Of a stretch of DNA of 64,000 nucleotides, positions 10,273-20,939 are shown piece after piece. The first letter of the stretch is position 1; every line of letters starts with the position of its first letter. Source of the stretch: Suillus spraguei (taxonomy: Eukaryota > Basidiomycota > Agaricomycetes > Boletales > Suillaceae); assembly GCA_016800925.1 (NCBI GenBank), contig JABCPU010000121.1, positions 1-64,000 on the forward strand, read 5' to 3'. A program made the position numbers and the translations under genes. The notes under the pieces were generated by a model that saw only the letters and a program-made list of their open reading frames with translations, did no database searches and had not been told where the DNA came from.

Positions 10273-13200
10273 ATGAAGATAGGTAGATGCACCCCATTGC
10301 AAAAATCCCACAGGGTAGAAGCAAGGGGCAGCAAGGGTAGAAAGATTTGGGTCAAGGTCCCACTTGCAAGCACAAGACGACGAGCCTACAGGTCCATGCC
10401 TCACTCTCCCCCAGAATCACCAACACTTCAGCCTGTTCAGGCACCACCTCCTTGGGATGACTTTCCTGACAATACTTACGAGCAAGACCAAGGCTCATTT
10501 GAGCCATTGCAACTCCCAAAAAGCATGGCAAGTTCATGTTAAATGTTGGAGTGTCATTCAAACTATAGCTCAATATAAAAAATGCAGAGTCAAAATGACT
10601 ACCTCAGGCAATGGCTGCCAAGGCAGGAATCATATCTGCATCACCTCCTGGATCGAGAAGCTCCACCAGAAGACAGGAGATGCATCATCTGCCACCAGGA
10701 TGGGGTCTACAAATGTCAAGATTGTCTTGGCGAGCCTCTCTATTGCACGGGCTGTTGCAGGAGTCAACATCGTTGCAATCCTTTCCACTGGATCAGTCAA
10801 TGGAATGGTCAATTCTTCGAGCGGAGTTGTCTCGCTCATGTGGGACTCACCATACACCTCGGGCATGATGGCAAGCAATGTCCGGTGCTCACAGATAGGT
10901 GGGATTTGTTTGAAGGAGATGAACCTGAAGACCAGCTTGAGCCCGAAGATCTTCCGTCTGTGTCGGGACCTGAGTTCCAGCCGAAGGAAAACACCATGGT
11001 CATCGTTGACAAGTCCGGAGTTCACCGCCTCGAGGTTCGCTGCTGCGATTGTCCAAATGCCATGAGTCCGGACATTCAAATGTTTAGGCATGGATTTTTC
11101 CCTGCATCGTTTAACAGGCCGAAGACCGTGTTTACCTTCGGAGTGCTGGATGATTTTCTATTGGACAACCTTGAATGCGGCACCTCCGCAATGAACTATT
11201 ACAGTAAGCTCGGCGAATGACCTCGAGCATGTTTCCACACCTTGTTCCGGTAATGCTATTTGTGCTTCATCTAAAGGACATGATGTTGACACAGGCCGTG
11301 GAAAGGATCGATACAGAGAGCTCATGAGAGTCGCTCGACAGTGGAGGCAGTTGAAGACCATGAAATGGCATGGCTATGGCCATCGTTCTGACATCCCGAA
11401 CGCAGGAGATCTTGCATTATTTTGCCCGGCATGTCCTCAGCCTGGGATTAATGTATCTTTGTCAGGGGATGAATCACTTGATGAGTGAGTCATGTTCAAT
11501 ACCGAAGTGAACTCGGCGATGATAAGAACTCCAAGCTGGAAATACACCCGGTCATTTGTGATGGACGGAAATTTCAAAGCTGAACACCTGCATCCCATTA
11601 ATCCCCTCGATGAAGTTTGGCTTTCAGATGGGCTTGGATTCATGGTCGGAAAGGACAGGTATAACATGCATCTTGCGGAGGCTGCTGACACGGTGGAAAA
11701 ATCGAGCTGCAACAATCACCGGGCGGTCAATCAAGCAAATGCGGCGCGGCACAAGCTCGAGTCCACAGGAATCGGGGGAGTTGCCTGCGCCCGGCATGGG
11801 TGCTTTGTCCCTCACTCGATGGTTGATTTTCAGAAAGGGGAAAGGCAAGCCAAACATGCCATTCAACATTCACTAGTTGACCATGCATCATTTGCAGACA
11901 AATGAACATGGACTATGCCCTTTGTGAGGCTGCCCAGCACAACATGGAAGGCATTACCAGGGCTGTCACCTTCTATGACATTAATTGTCAATACAACAAG
12001 CACTTTCGTGTTCGGGTGGATCGAAGCCGATACCTTGACATGGTACCGGAACTGACCATCATTCCTGGAATCGGTTTGTGGCATGTGCATGGACATCAGG
12101 ACAGTTGCTATGTCCGATATGCTTCGAATTTTATTGAAGGCATTGGCCGGATTGATGGAGAGATCATGGAGACCCTATGGGCGCGTCTCAACCTGATTTC
12201 CCCTGCCGCTCGGGGAATGTCATCCCCGCACCGAAAGGAATGTCTTGATTATCAGATGAACGATTCCAATTTCTGCAAGATGATCCGCATGAAAAGGACT
12301 CTTTGCCGGAAATACAAGCTGGCGAAGAATGGCATCGCCGAAAGTGGCAAGGCTTTCGACAGACTTGATGAAGCTGCACCCGGCAATTTAAAGACACAAT
12401 GGTTAGCCAGCGAGATGGTCGCTCAGTCCAAGAGAATCAGGGATCCTGCGGCGATGGATTTATATGAAATCAATATCAAGAAGGGTAAGTTAACATTCTT
12501 TGTCTCCGTGGAGCTCCGCATTCATTTTTCACTTAGCACCAAGCAAAAAGGAGATCGAGCTTAGACTACTAGAAGCGGGTAATGCCCGTCATGCAGCACC
12601 CTCTCGCAGATCTGTGGCAACATGGATATCCATTGGGTTGGCAATTGAAGAGGCTCAAATTGCATTGCTCATCGAGGTCCGCAGAATTGGAAGACGATCG
12701 ACGGAGACACAGAGATTAGATATCGCCCGGCAACGCGATCGTATTCAAGGCCAGATAGATGAATTCACTCGGTCTGCTCTTACGCATCTGGGAGAGGGAT
12801 TTGATGCAGATGACGATCCTGACGACTTGAACATAGATATTCTTGACGATATCGATGATGACCCGGCGGATTTCACCGAGACATCTGATGCATGGACAAA
12901 CTCCCCTGAGCTCACCATAATTCCATTGCCATCAAACCTCGGGGTTGAACATTGCAGACGCTGTATGGCAGAGGATCTGATTCCGTTGGAGATGTCCCTT
13001 CGTGAAGGGCAGGCCAATGATGCCCTGCACAATCTCCGCATTCACTTGTGCAACAAGGCTATCCTGTTCCGAACAACAGTTAGGCAAGCCAAATCTCAAG
13101 CCCTAAAAACTCGAGCGTGGTCCCAGGTGACATCAGTGCAGCAGGCAGTATCCCTACATGCCAGTATATATACAAAAACCAGGAAGCAAATGATACAACT

Positions 13201-13704
13201 TGAGCCGGGGCCAGACCAGCTTCAGAAATACAAACCCCTGCTTCGCGAGCAGCTCAAAATCAGCACTGCCATCGGCGATCCAAACGCCCGAGGTCAGCGA
13301 AATGAGTCCCTCGCTTGGTTCTGGTCAGTGGAAGTCGACATGGAGGGTCCAGAAAATTCGTGGAATGAGGAATGTGAGTTCGGGCATGCTTGATATATTA
13401 CGTGGTGAGCTGACAGGACCCATCCCAAGTTTACCGAGTTCATTGGCTTCGGGCAAAGGCACTACGGGATCGATGGAAGGAAGAAATATCATTGGTGCAA
13501 TCAGAGATGGATTGGACGTGCAACTTTTTCTTGTGGAAGGCAACCACATGGGGTGCCCGGATGCAGGAATCATTGTTGAAACAACTTCCGGGTCATGCAT
13601 GCTATGCCGGAAGGCAGTCTCAAATGTATTCCTTACTAGCTCAGGATGCACAGGCAGCATTTCAAGACCTGCAGCCCTCGTTGATCGATGGTGCACATGA
13701 ATGA
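10273..13704 (+). pseudogene. KDZ (Kyakuja-Dileera-Zisupton) transposase with CxC2-type cysteine cluster, one frameshift
   Basis: Exons: 10273-10527, 10588-11249, 11306-11484, 11527-11844, 11898-12484, 12537-13373, 13430-13704, about 1040 codons, a usual length for this family. The cysteine cluster (CIICHQDGVYKCQDC, then CTGCCRSQHRC) lies at about 10685-10780. The RNase H-like core shows DGNF (Asp at 11564-11566), YDINCQY (Asp at 11977-11979) and GEIMETLW (about 12157-12180), the expected D, D, E. The C-terminal block includes WTCNFFLWKATTWGARMQ. These enzymes cut and paste large DNA transposons in the nucleus. A single-base loss near 11208 separates YYSKL from RRMTSSMFPHLVP, so the copy is probably inactive unless this is a sequencing error. 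Two introns use GC donors (10528 and 11845). The start could also be the in-frame ATG at 10399. Confidence 0.9.
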
Positions 13705-13875
13705 ATTTGTTTTGCTGATGAAACGCATATTTGACACCCAAACATTGAGTCCCGGGAATTGTCCGGGTCAGCCCATGTCGGAGTTTGAATTTCTAATCCA
13801 TCCATCAGTGACTCATATCATCAGCTCTTTACTATCTGTCAGTGTCATTCCCAGCGTCACACTCTTGCATTAGCC

Positions 13876-14678
13876 ATGCCTGAAACTCCTGCATCCACAT
13901 CTGGCACTCCAAATACTGGACATCACTGGCAACCCATGAAGCTGAACCTTCAAGATATTTCTTGTACTTTGAATATGGCTGCATCGCGCATCCGCGCATG
14001 TATCTCTCAATATCAGATGGAGGCTGCTAACAACCCTCCCTCTTCTGCCCGGATCATGTACTTTAAAGCCGGGGTGCAATGGGAAATCAATGTAAGTGAC
14101 TGATGACCGGATGACCGGCTGACTTTTTTGGGCAATGCTGAGATTTCCAACAGACATTTGTTACGCCACTCCTGCAGTACTCAGCTGCAAGGAACATCGT
14201 TTCTGTTGTTCCAAGCCCCGTCGCTCATGTCCTGACATTGTATCCCATGCTCACCTGGAACACTGTTCCAGACCACATCTTTTCATCCCACCTGTGTCAG
14301 TTTGATGATGTCGCAGCTCCGGGACATCCATCCCGGATTATTCCCAGCTATGATACTCCATGGTGGATGGGACACACCGAAATTCCGAATGAACCATGGC
14401 AATGGGGTCAGATCATGAGGTCCTGTGTCGTTCACTACCAGCATTGGATGGTAAATGGAGTTGAGGATGATGGCTTGGTTCTTCCTGAGGAGGTAAATGA
14501 CTCATCAGGCCCATCAGTGATGGGACTTAAGATGATTCGAGCACGCCTGGTAGCATTGATGGAGGAGCAAGATGAGGGTATCCATGAGAAGATGGCAGAG
14601 GTGAAGATGTACACTGACATGCTACAGAGATTGAAGAGAGGCAGGGGAGTGGAGTCCTCTTCACTGTGTTTAGATTAG
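13876..14678 (+). CDS. KDZ-element accessory protein, unknown function
   Basis: Two exons, 13876-14091 and 14154-14678, joined by a 62-nt GT-AG intron, encode 246 residues. The ATG begins MPETPASTSGTPNTGHHW, 171 bp after the transposase stop and on the same strand. The middle is rich in Trp, Pro and His (TPWWMGHTEIPNEPWQWGQ). The C-terminus is charged and helical (MIRARLVALMEEQDEGIHEK), probably a coiled coil. No known catalytic motif is visible and I do not recognise the family. Its position between transposase and dioxygenase suggests it belongs to the element. The frame is intact. Confidence 0.65.
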
Positions 14679-14739
14679 AATGGTCTTCATTTCATACATG
14701 ATGTAAAATATTTTATTCCGTCCAAATGATTGTCTTGAC

Positions 14740-16520
14740 TCCCGAATATTTTGTTCCGGATTTTGAGGACTGGATGTCAAGATCCGGGTGTAGAGTCCTA
14801 AATCCCAAATGCTGAGTGGCGAATGCCTGAGTGCAATGGTACTTAGAGTTTGGGACTTAATTCATGGGACTCGACTTCCAAATGGCAAGATTGCCTCACA
14901 TATTTCTGAGTGGCGAGTCACGAATCTTAGGTACCGAACCCCGAACCCCACAATTGTGGACTACCGGTTTTCATGGTTTGGGGTTCAGCAATCAAGGGTC
15001 GAGACGAAATAGATATCTGTGCGACAGTGCGGGGTTCGGCAGTCAACATATGTGGATCAATAACTTTCACATTATTCTGAGTCCCGAGTCCCGAGTTCCG
15101 GGTCCGGGCCTCGGCAGTCGGCGTTCGGCACTTCACATGTGTGCATCCATATCATTCACAATGTTGTGAGTCCCGAGTCCCGAGTCCCGGCTGCCGGAGT
15201 TCGGGGTTCGGCACCCAACATGTGTGGATTATTCTGAGTGCCGAGTGCCGAGTTCCGGGTCCCGGGGCTCGGCAGTCGGCGTTCGGGACTTAACATGTGT
15301 GCATCAATATCATTCACAATGTTGTGTGTCCCGAGTCCCGAGTTCCGGCTGCCGGGGTTCGGGGTTAGGCACTTTACATATGGGAATCACTATCTTTCAC
15401 AATGTTGTGAGTCCCGAGTTCCGGCTGCCGGAGTTCGGGGTTCGGCACTCAACATGTGTGGATTATTCTGAGTGCCGAGTGCCGAGTTCCGGGTGCCGGC
15501 TCGGCAGTCGGCGTTCGGACTTAACATGTGTGCATCAATATCATTCACAATGTTGTGGTCCCGAGTTCCGGCTGCCGGAGTTCGGGGTTCGGCACTCAAC
15601 ATGTGTGGATTATTCTGAGTGCCGAGTGCCGAGTTCCGGGTGCCGGACCTCGGCAGTCGGCGTTCGGGACTTAACATGTGTGCATCAATATCATTCACAA
15701 TGTTGTGTGTCCCGAGTCCCGAGTTCCGGCTGCCGGGGTTCGGGGTTAGGCACTTTACATATGGGAATCACTATCTTTCACAATGTTGTGAGTCCCGAGT
15801 TCCGGCTGCCGGAGTTCGGGGTTCGGCACTCAACATGTGTGGATTGTTGTGAGTGCCGAGTGCCGAGTTCCGGGTGCCGGGGCTCGGCAGTCGGCGTTCG
15901 GCACTTAACATGTGTGCATCAATATCATTCACAATGTTGTGTGTCCCGAGTCCCGAGTTCCGGCTGCCAGGGTTCCGGGTTCGCCACTTGATATGTGGGA
16001 ATCAGTATCTTTCACAGGGTTCGGCATTCGGCGTTCGGCACTTTACATGTAGGAATCAATATCTTTCTCGTTCTTCTGAGTCCCAAGTTCCGACCGCTGG
16101 CTGCCGGGCTCGGAGTTCGGCCCTCAACATGTGTGGATCAATGACTTGCACATTATTCTGAGTCCCGAGTCCCGAGTCCCGGCTGCCGGGATTTGGAGTT
16201 CGTCATTTATGATATGTGAATTCACATCTTTCACATTGTTCTGAGTCCCGAGTCCCGAGCTCCGGCTGCCTGAGTTTGGGATTTGGCACTCACTATATGT
16301 GAATTCATATTTTTCACATTGGTGTCAGTCCTGAGTCCCGAGTGCCGGCTGCCGGTGTTCGGTGTTCGGCAGTCACAATGTGTGGATCAAAGTCTGTTGC
16401 CTCACACTTTCCTGAGTCCCGAGCGTGAAGCCTGAATTCGGACTATCGATCATTGAGTCCCTAATTTCGAGGATCGAGTCCCGAGTCCCGAGATACACAG
16501 AGTTAGGGACTCAATTCATG
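14740..16520 (+). repeat. CCGAGTGCCGG-type satellite, right side, higher-order units
   Basis: Units with GAGTCCCGAGTTCCGGCTGC and GTTCGGGGTTCGGCACTCAA alternate with AT links such as ACATGTGTGCATCAATATC. Between about 15225 and 15990 a larger cassette combining three unit types recurs about 2.5-3 times, starting at TGGATTATTCTGAGTGCCGA (near 15228, 15461 and 15609) and its TGGATTGTTGTGAG variant (15840). It mirrors the field at 2230-4640. The long frame at 15224-15991 is a by-product of the repeats. Confidence 0.85.
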
Positions 16521-16629
16521 GAACTCGACTTCCGACTTGAGTTCCAGAACTGTTGATGCTCTAATTGGTACATGGTATTCGTGTGTTGCTACTAACATGG
16601 GTCACAACTCTGTCAACTTCTTTGATCTT

Positions 16630-17936
16630 TCACACCGTGCTTAGTATGTGGCCTTCGACCATAGCCCATCCACATGAGGGAACCCCGGCATAAATGTGCA
16701 CAGAATCCCTCATATACCATGCCCAAGCAATCCGATCCCCTTCCCCTCCATCAACACCATGTCTCACAATTCTTCCCGAAAATGCAATCATACAGCCGGA
16801 ATCATACCTGAATTCCAGCTGAAGGCTTGGCATACTCATCCGAGCATTAGAATAGTTCCCCACGGTGGTGAGAATATCGAAGCATTCAGGAATCGATAAA
16901 TGGTCTCGATGATTGGGGGTTTCCCGATTGGAAATGATGGAGAGGCTGTTAAACACGGATGCCCAGTACTGCAGGGTCTCTGGCATCTGTGGCAGTTCCT
17001 TGCTCACTGCCTTATCTCCGAGGTGTGACAAGGCTCGTAACCCTGCAAAATACTGCTGAGGATGCATGACCCTGAGTGCCGCCGATGCGATGGCTGCCGG
17101 CCTTGCAATAGCTTTCAGGATATTCTCGGAGGAGGGTCCCTTCAATGATGCGGATACCTCCGGATCTGACAGATTCTATGGGATTGGTGAGTTTGACTCC
17201 AGAAATCACCATCTCATCACATCCTACCTCGTGGCCCTGTTGAAACCATGCCGGAGATAAATTGATGCATCCGGGAGTTGACCCAACATTTTCCGAGCCC
17301 TGTTTGAACCATTCTTGATTATATCGCCAATTGCCATCAGCCTTTACACTTTTTTCGAGGCTTGGACCCAGCAAATCGGTGGCCGCCCTGATTTCCTTCT
17401 GTAGGTACCATTTGATATTCAATATCCATTGAGTAACAATCTACACATTACGCACCTGGGTGGTCTCGGTCAGGGCGTCCGGAAGGTACCATGCGATGAT
17501 GGTACCGGAAACATCGATAATTGTGGCAGGTTTGTCCACCACCTTTGTGCCCTCATGGCCAGGAGGACACCTCTCAAGCAACTTCTCCTCTTTCTCCTCA
17601 TTATGCCCAGTGTTCTTTGGGGATATCAATTTGCTATATCTTGCAATATCAATCTGTATCTTAACTGTCATGAAGGAATTTGAATGATCAAACACATTTT
17701 CAACATCTGCAGGAAGACCCACTGGGATTTTTATATGCCTTTATGAGTACATCAGCCAAGCGATCGCACGCCATCACCAGATCAGTGTCCAGGTTCGGAG
17801 AAGGTATAACCGGTTCTCCTCCAGTCTTCTCTGCATTGAATTTTTGTTCGGTATATGCCCCTGCTTCATGAGTGATGGCCAGGGCCCAAGTGCGCCAGAT
17901 TTTTATGTCACAAGTGGACATGGAAGAAGTGTTCAT
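16630..17936 (-). pseudogene. TET/JBP-family 2OG-Fe(II) dioxygenase carried by the KDZ element, degraded
   Basis: TET/JBP enzymes oxidise 5-methylcytosine (or thymine in JBP) using Fe(II) and 2-oxoglutarate. The minus-strand reading shows an N-terminal helical part, then TIIDVSGTIIAWYLPDAL (about 17480-17535), a block seen in fungal members. Next come LRVMHPQQYFAGLRAL (about 17020-17070) and the iron-binding HxD in NHRDHLSIPECFDIL (His-Arg-Asp at 16903-16911). FRYDSGCMIAFSGRIVRHG carries the distal His (16759-16761), and GDRIAWAWYMRD the Arg expected to hold 2-oxoglutarate. The frame has three lesions: an extra base in an A run near 17736, a TAG at 17441-17443 and a frameshift near 17150. All three metal ligands survive. 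Association with KDZ transposons is established for fungi. I am confident in the family, less so in the exact start (17936). Confidence 0.85.
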
Positions 17937-18117
17937 GTTGCAAGTTGATATTGGGAAATCAGACGCTGAATGCTGGATGTCCAGACTTTGGTGTTAAAGG
18001 GGGTGGAGATAGCGAGGATCAGATAAGGGAACCTTGGATGATGTTGGCTTTCAAAGCTGTATTATCATCCATTGCTCAATGAAATACCAGATGATTGGAA
18101 GTGTGCTGGATATCTGA

Positions 18118-18640
18118 TATTCATTTGTCCAGACCCGGGTTCGGAACTCCGGAACTTGGTATGCTTCACTCAAATTTCGGGGGTCGGAACTGGGTGTCTC
18201 GTATTGACTGAATTATGTGTCGAGACCCGGGTCTCGGAACTCGGAACTTGGTATGCTTCATCTGATTTTCGGGGGTCAGAACTGGGTGTCTTGTAGGGCA
18301 ACACAAGCCTCGCACCCCGCTTTCCACATTCTACAAGATAACCTAAGCGCCATAAAGGCCATTTCAAGACATCACTTGCTGCTCCTGGAACTTGGTATGC
18401 TTCACTCAAATTTCGGGGGTCGGAACTGGGTGTCTCTTATTGACTGAATTATGTGTCGAGACCCGGGTCTCGGAACTCGGAACTTGGTATGCTTCATCTG
18501 ATTTTCGGGGGTCGGAGCTGGGTGTCTTGTAGGGCAACACAAGCCTCGCACCCCAGTTTCCACATTCTACAAGACAACCTAAGCATCACAAAAGGCCATG
18601 TCAAGACAGCACCTGCTGCTCCGGGAACTCAGTAACTGTG
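18118..18640 (+). repeat. 236-bp tandem duplication
   Basis: The block starting CGAGACCCGGGTCTCGGAAC at 18221 returns at 18457, an offset of 236 bp, and runs on in parallel through CTTGTAGGGCAACACAAGCC and GCATCACAAAAGG/GCGCCATAAAGG. A partial third copy (GACCCGGGTTCGGAACTCCG) starts at 18131. It contains the palindrome GAGACCCGGGTCTC. No gene is seen between 17937 and 18700. Confidence 0.85.
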
Positions 18641-18713
18641 ATTTATTACCTCCTCTGATTCAGATGATATGCAACTCCCTCAGCTCCGTCATGTCTACCA
18701 TTATCATACACAT

Positions 18714-19080
18714 GGGCCCACCCGTCTATATTTTATACCACCCTCGGCCCACCCGTCTAATATAATATACTGTACAACACCCTCGGCCCACCCGTCTAAT
18801 AAATATTTATATAACACTCTCGGCTCACCCGTCTAATACCCGTCTAATTTAATATGTGTCTGGGCCCACCCGTGTATGTGATAACAAGTACCCTTCACAT
18901 ACCTGTCTATTTGATACACATCTACCTTGATACACCCATCTACATGATATCCAACTACCTCGGCCCATCCGTCTACCGGATATTCATGTACATCGGCCCA
19001 CTCATCTACTCTACATATTCCTTGCATGGGCCCACCCGCTGTCATCGGGAATAATATTCCTCCCGGCCCATCCGTCATCA
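18714..19080 (-). repeat. Subterminal GGCCCACCCGTC satellite, right side
   Basis: Repeats of CGGCCCACCCGTCTA with AT-rich links (TAATATAATATAC). This is the inverted counterpart of the 1560-2095 array. It ends in CGGCCCATCCGTCATCAACG (19064-19083), which is the reverse complement of the left-side CGATGTTGACGGATGGGCC (1632-1650) with a small change. The mirror position supports a single element spanning 1106-19968. Confidence 0.85.
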
Positions 19081-19084
19081 ACGA

Positions 19085-19968
19085 GGATATTTCTACCATG
19101 GGCCCATGGTCCGCTGGCCCGTATCATACGGGATATTATGCACGTCCGTTCACTCGTATAATACGGAGATAGTTCACTGTAATATGTGGTCCTTCCATGT
19201 CCTTGCTGCGTCCGCATAGCTCCATTTGGTGTGTAGTTTGTTTTCTGTTCCTTATCACTGATTCCACGGCAAGCATTATTACATGTTGCCTTGCGCTATG
19301 TTTACTTATGGCGGTTACTACACTCCAGTGCTACTGATCTCGCCTAGAGTATTCCGAGTATATATGAATTAGGATATAAGCAAAGTGTACCCCACACGAT
19401 AAAGTACCTGATTTTACACCATTGCATGTACTATAGGTCAGGATTATTGTCTAGCTCTGGATCAACCCAGTAGTGGACATAGTCTTTAAAGTTCCCTTAT
19501 CACTCGTTAATACATCACGCTCGTTCGCCGTTACCGCCGGCATACCGCTGGACTTTTGATTGTTACTTTTGACTGAACTTCTCACGCTCCGCTACTTTAC
19601 CGCTGAAAGTACCGCAGACTTCTTTACTGTTTCTTTGCACCGCTTGCAACCTTACCGCTACCGCTGAGACCACCGCTTGACATCGCTCGCTAGATGCAAC
19701 TGTTACTGACTTTATCTTGATGACAGTAGCACTGCAACGCACGATGCTAGTTCCGGCAGTATCATCGCTGACCGCAGCAACTTACCGCTGACTCAAACGC
19801 TTGTTTCGCAAATAAGTTAGACTCAAACTTGACCATATTAATTAGGCATCCCCCTTTAGGGTCGAACGCTCTTGTTCTACAAGTGAAGCAGACTAGACGG
19901 AGCGCAAGACTAACATACTAGTTTAGGCAGTGGTTTATCTACAGCCCAAGCTAGGTTGAATCTTTACA
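19085..19968 (-). repeat. Right terminal inverted module of the KDZ composite element
   Basis: Read on the minus strand from 19968 it begins TGTAAAGATTCAACCTAGC and continues GGGCTGTAGATAAACC, GACCCTAAAGGGGGATGCC and GCCGGAACTAGCATCG, the same order as 1106-1335 on the plus strand. The inner two thirds (about 19200-19728) instead match 19990-20525 in inverted orientation. No open frame of note. Confidence 0.75.
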
Positions 19969-19989
19969 CTGTGGTCGAGATACAGTCAG

Positions 19990-20695
19990 TAACAGTTGCG
20001 TCGAGCAAGCGATGACAAGCAGTGATATCAGCAGTAGCAGTAAGGTTGCGAGCGGTGCAAAGAAACAGTAAGGAAGACCACAGTACTTTCAGCGGTAAAG
20101 TAGCGGTGCGTGAGAAGTTCAGTCAAAATAACAATCAAAAGTCCAGCAGTATGCCAGCGGTAATGGAGAATGAGCATGATAAATTAACAAGCGATAAGGA
20201 ACTTTAAAGACTACGTCTACTACTGGGTGGATCCAGAGCTAGACAATAATCCTGACCTATAGTATGTGCAATGGTGTAAAATCAGGTACTGTATTGTGCG
20301 GGGTACACGGTGCTTATATCCTAAATTGTATGTACTCAGAATACTCTAGGTGAGATCAGTAGCACTCGAGTGTAGTAACCGCCATATGCATATGCATATG
20401 TAAACATAGTGCGAGGCACTGCGGCACAAGGCAACATGTAATAAGACTTGCTGTGGAATCAGTGATAACGAACATAAAACAAACGACGCACCAAATGGAT
20501 CTATGCGGACGTGGCAAGGACATGGAGGGACATCAGTATGTGGAATGAGGTGCAGTAGTCGGTATGGTGTGCAGTAAGCATGGGATGCCGCCGGTAATGC
20601 TAAAGGGGTAAGACGGCCATGGACAAGTGGTAACTCCTATAGACGTGAGATGAGTGTCAAAAGATAGGGTTTTAAGCCCAGCGCCAATATGTTCA
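19990..20695 (+). repeat. Second terminal module, forming a palindrome with the right end
   Basis: The plus strand here (for example CAGTCAGTAACAGTTGCGTC, ACAATAATCCTGACCTATAG and GTGTAGTAACCGCCATA) is the reverse complement of 19200-19728. The distal part 20535-20695 matches the left end at 1340-1510 in inverted orientation (GGGTTTTAAGCCCAGCGCC). So two module copies abut with a spacer of about 260 bp. It contains the short palindrome run CATATGCATATGCATATG near 20383. The following 20696-20935 holds no recognisable gene. Confidence 0.75.
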
Positions 20696-20939
20696 TTACA
20701 TCGGATTGAGAGGATAAGCAAGAGTGCAAAGAACAAAAATACACATGCGACTCACCTTGGCATTTACAGAAGACACCCCTTAAAGAATGGTCATCCTTCA
20801 TCAGAGACTCATGAGCTGGTAGAGCACACAAACAAAGAGCACAGTGATGGTTACAGAGAATTGGTGCCTTACATTTTTTGAATGTCAATTCCACACTCAT
20901 CAGATATCAAAGCTTGGTCTACTTTTGCACTGGCTCATT

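Noticed and set aside
11195..11305. Alternative in-frame reading of the transposase through 11210-11305 without splicing
   Set aside because: It is open but yields a segment unlike KDZ proteins, whereas the 56-nt intron at 11250-11305 joins HLVP to DRYREL as expected.
15224..15991. 255-codon plus-strand open frame in the right satellite
   Set aside because: It follows the repeat units exactly, and other frames over the same units are equally open.
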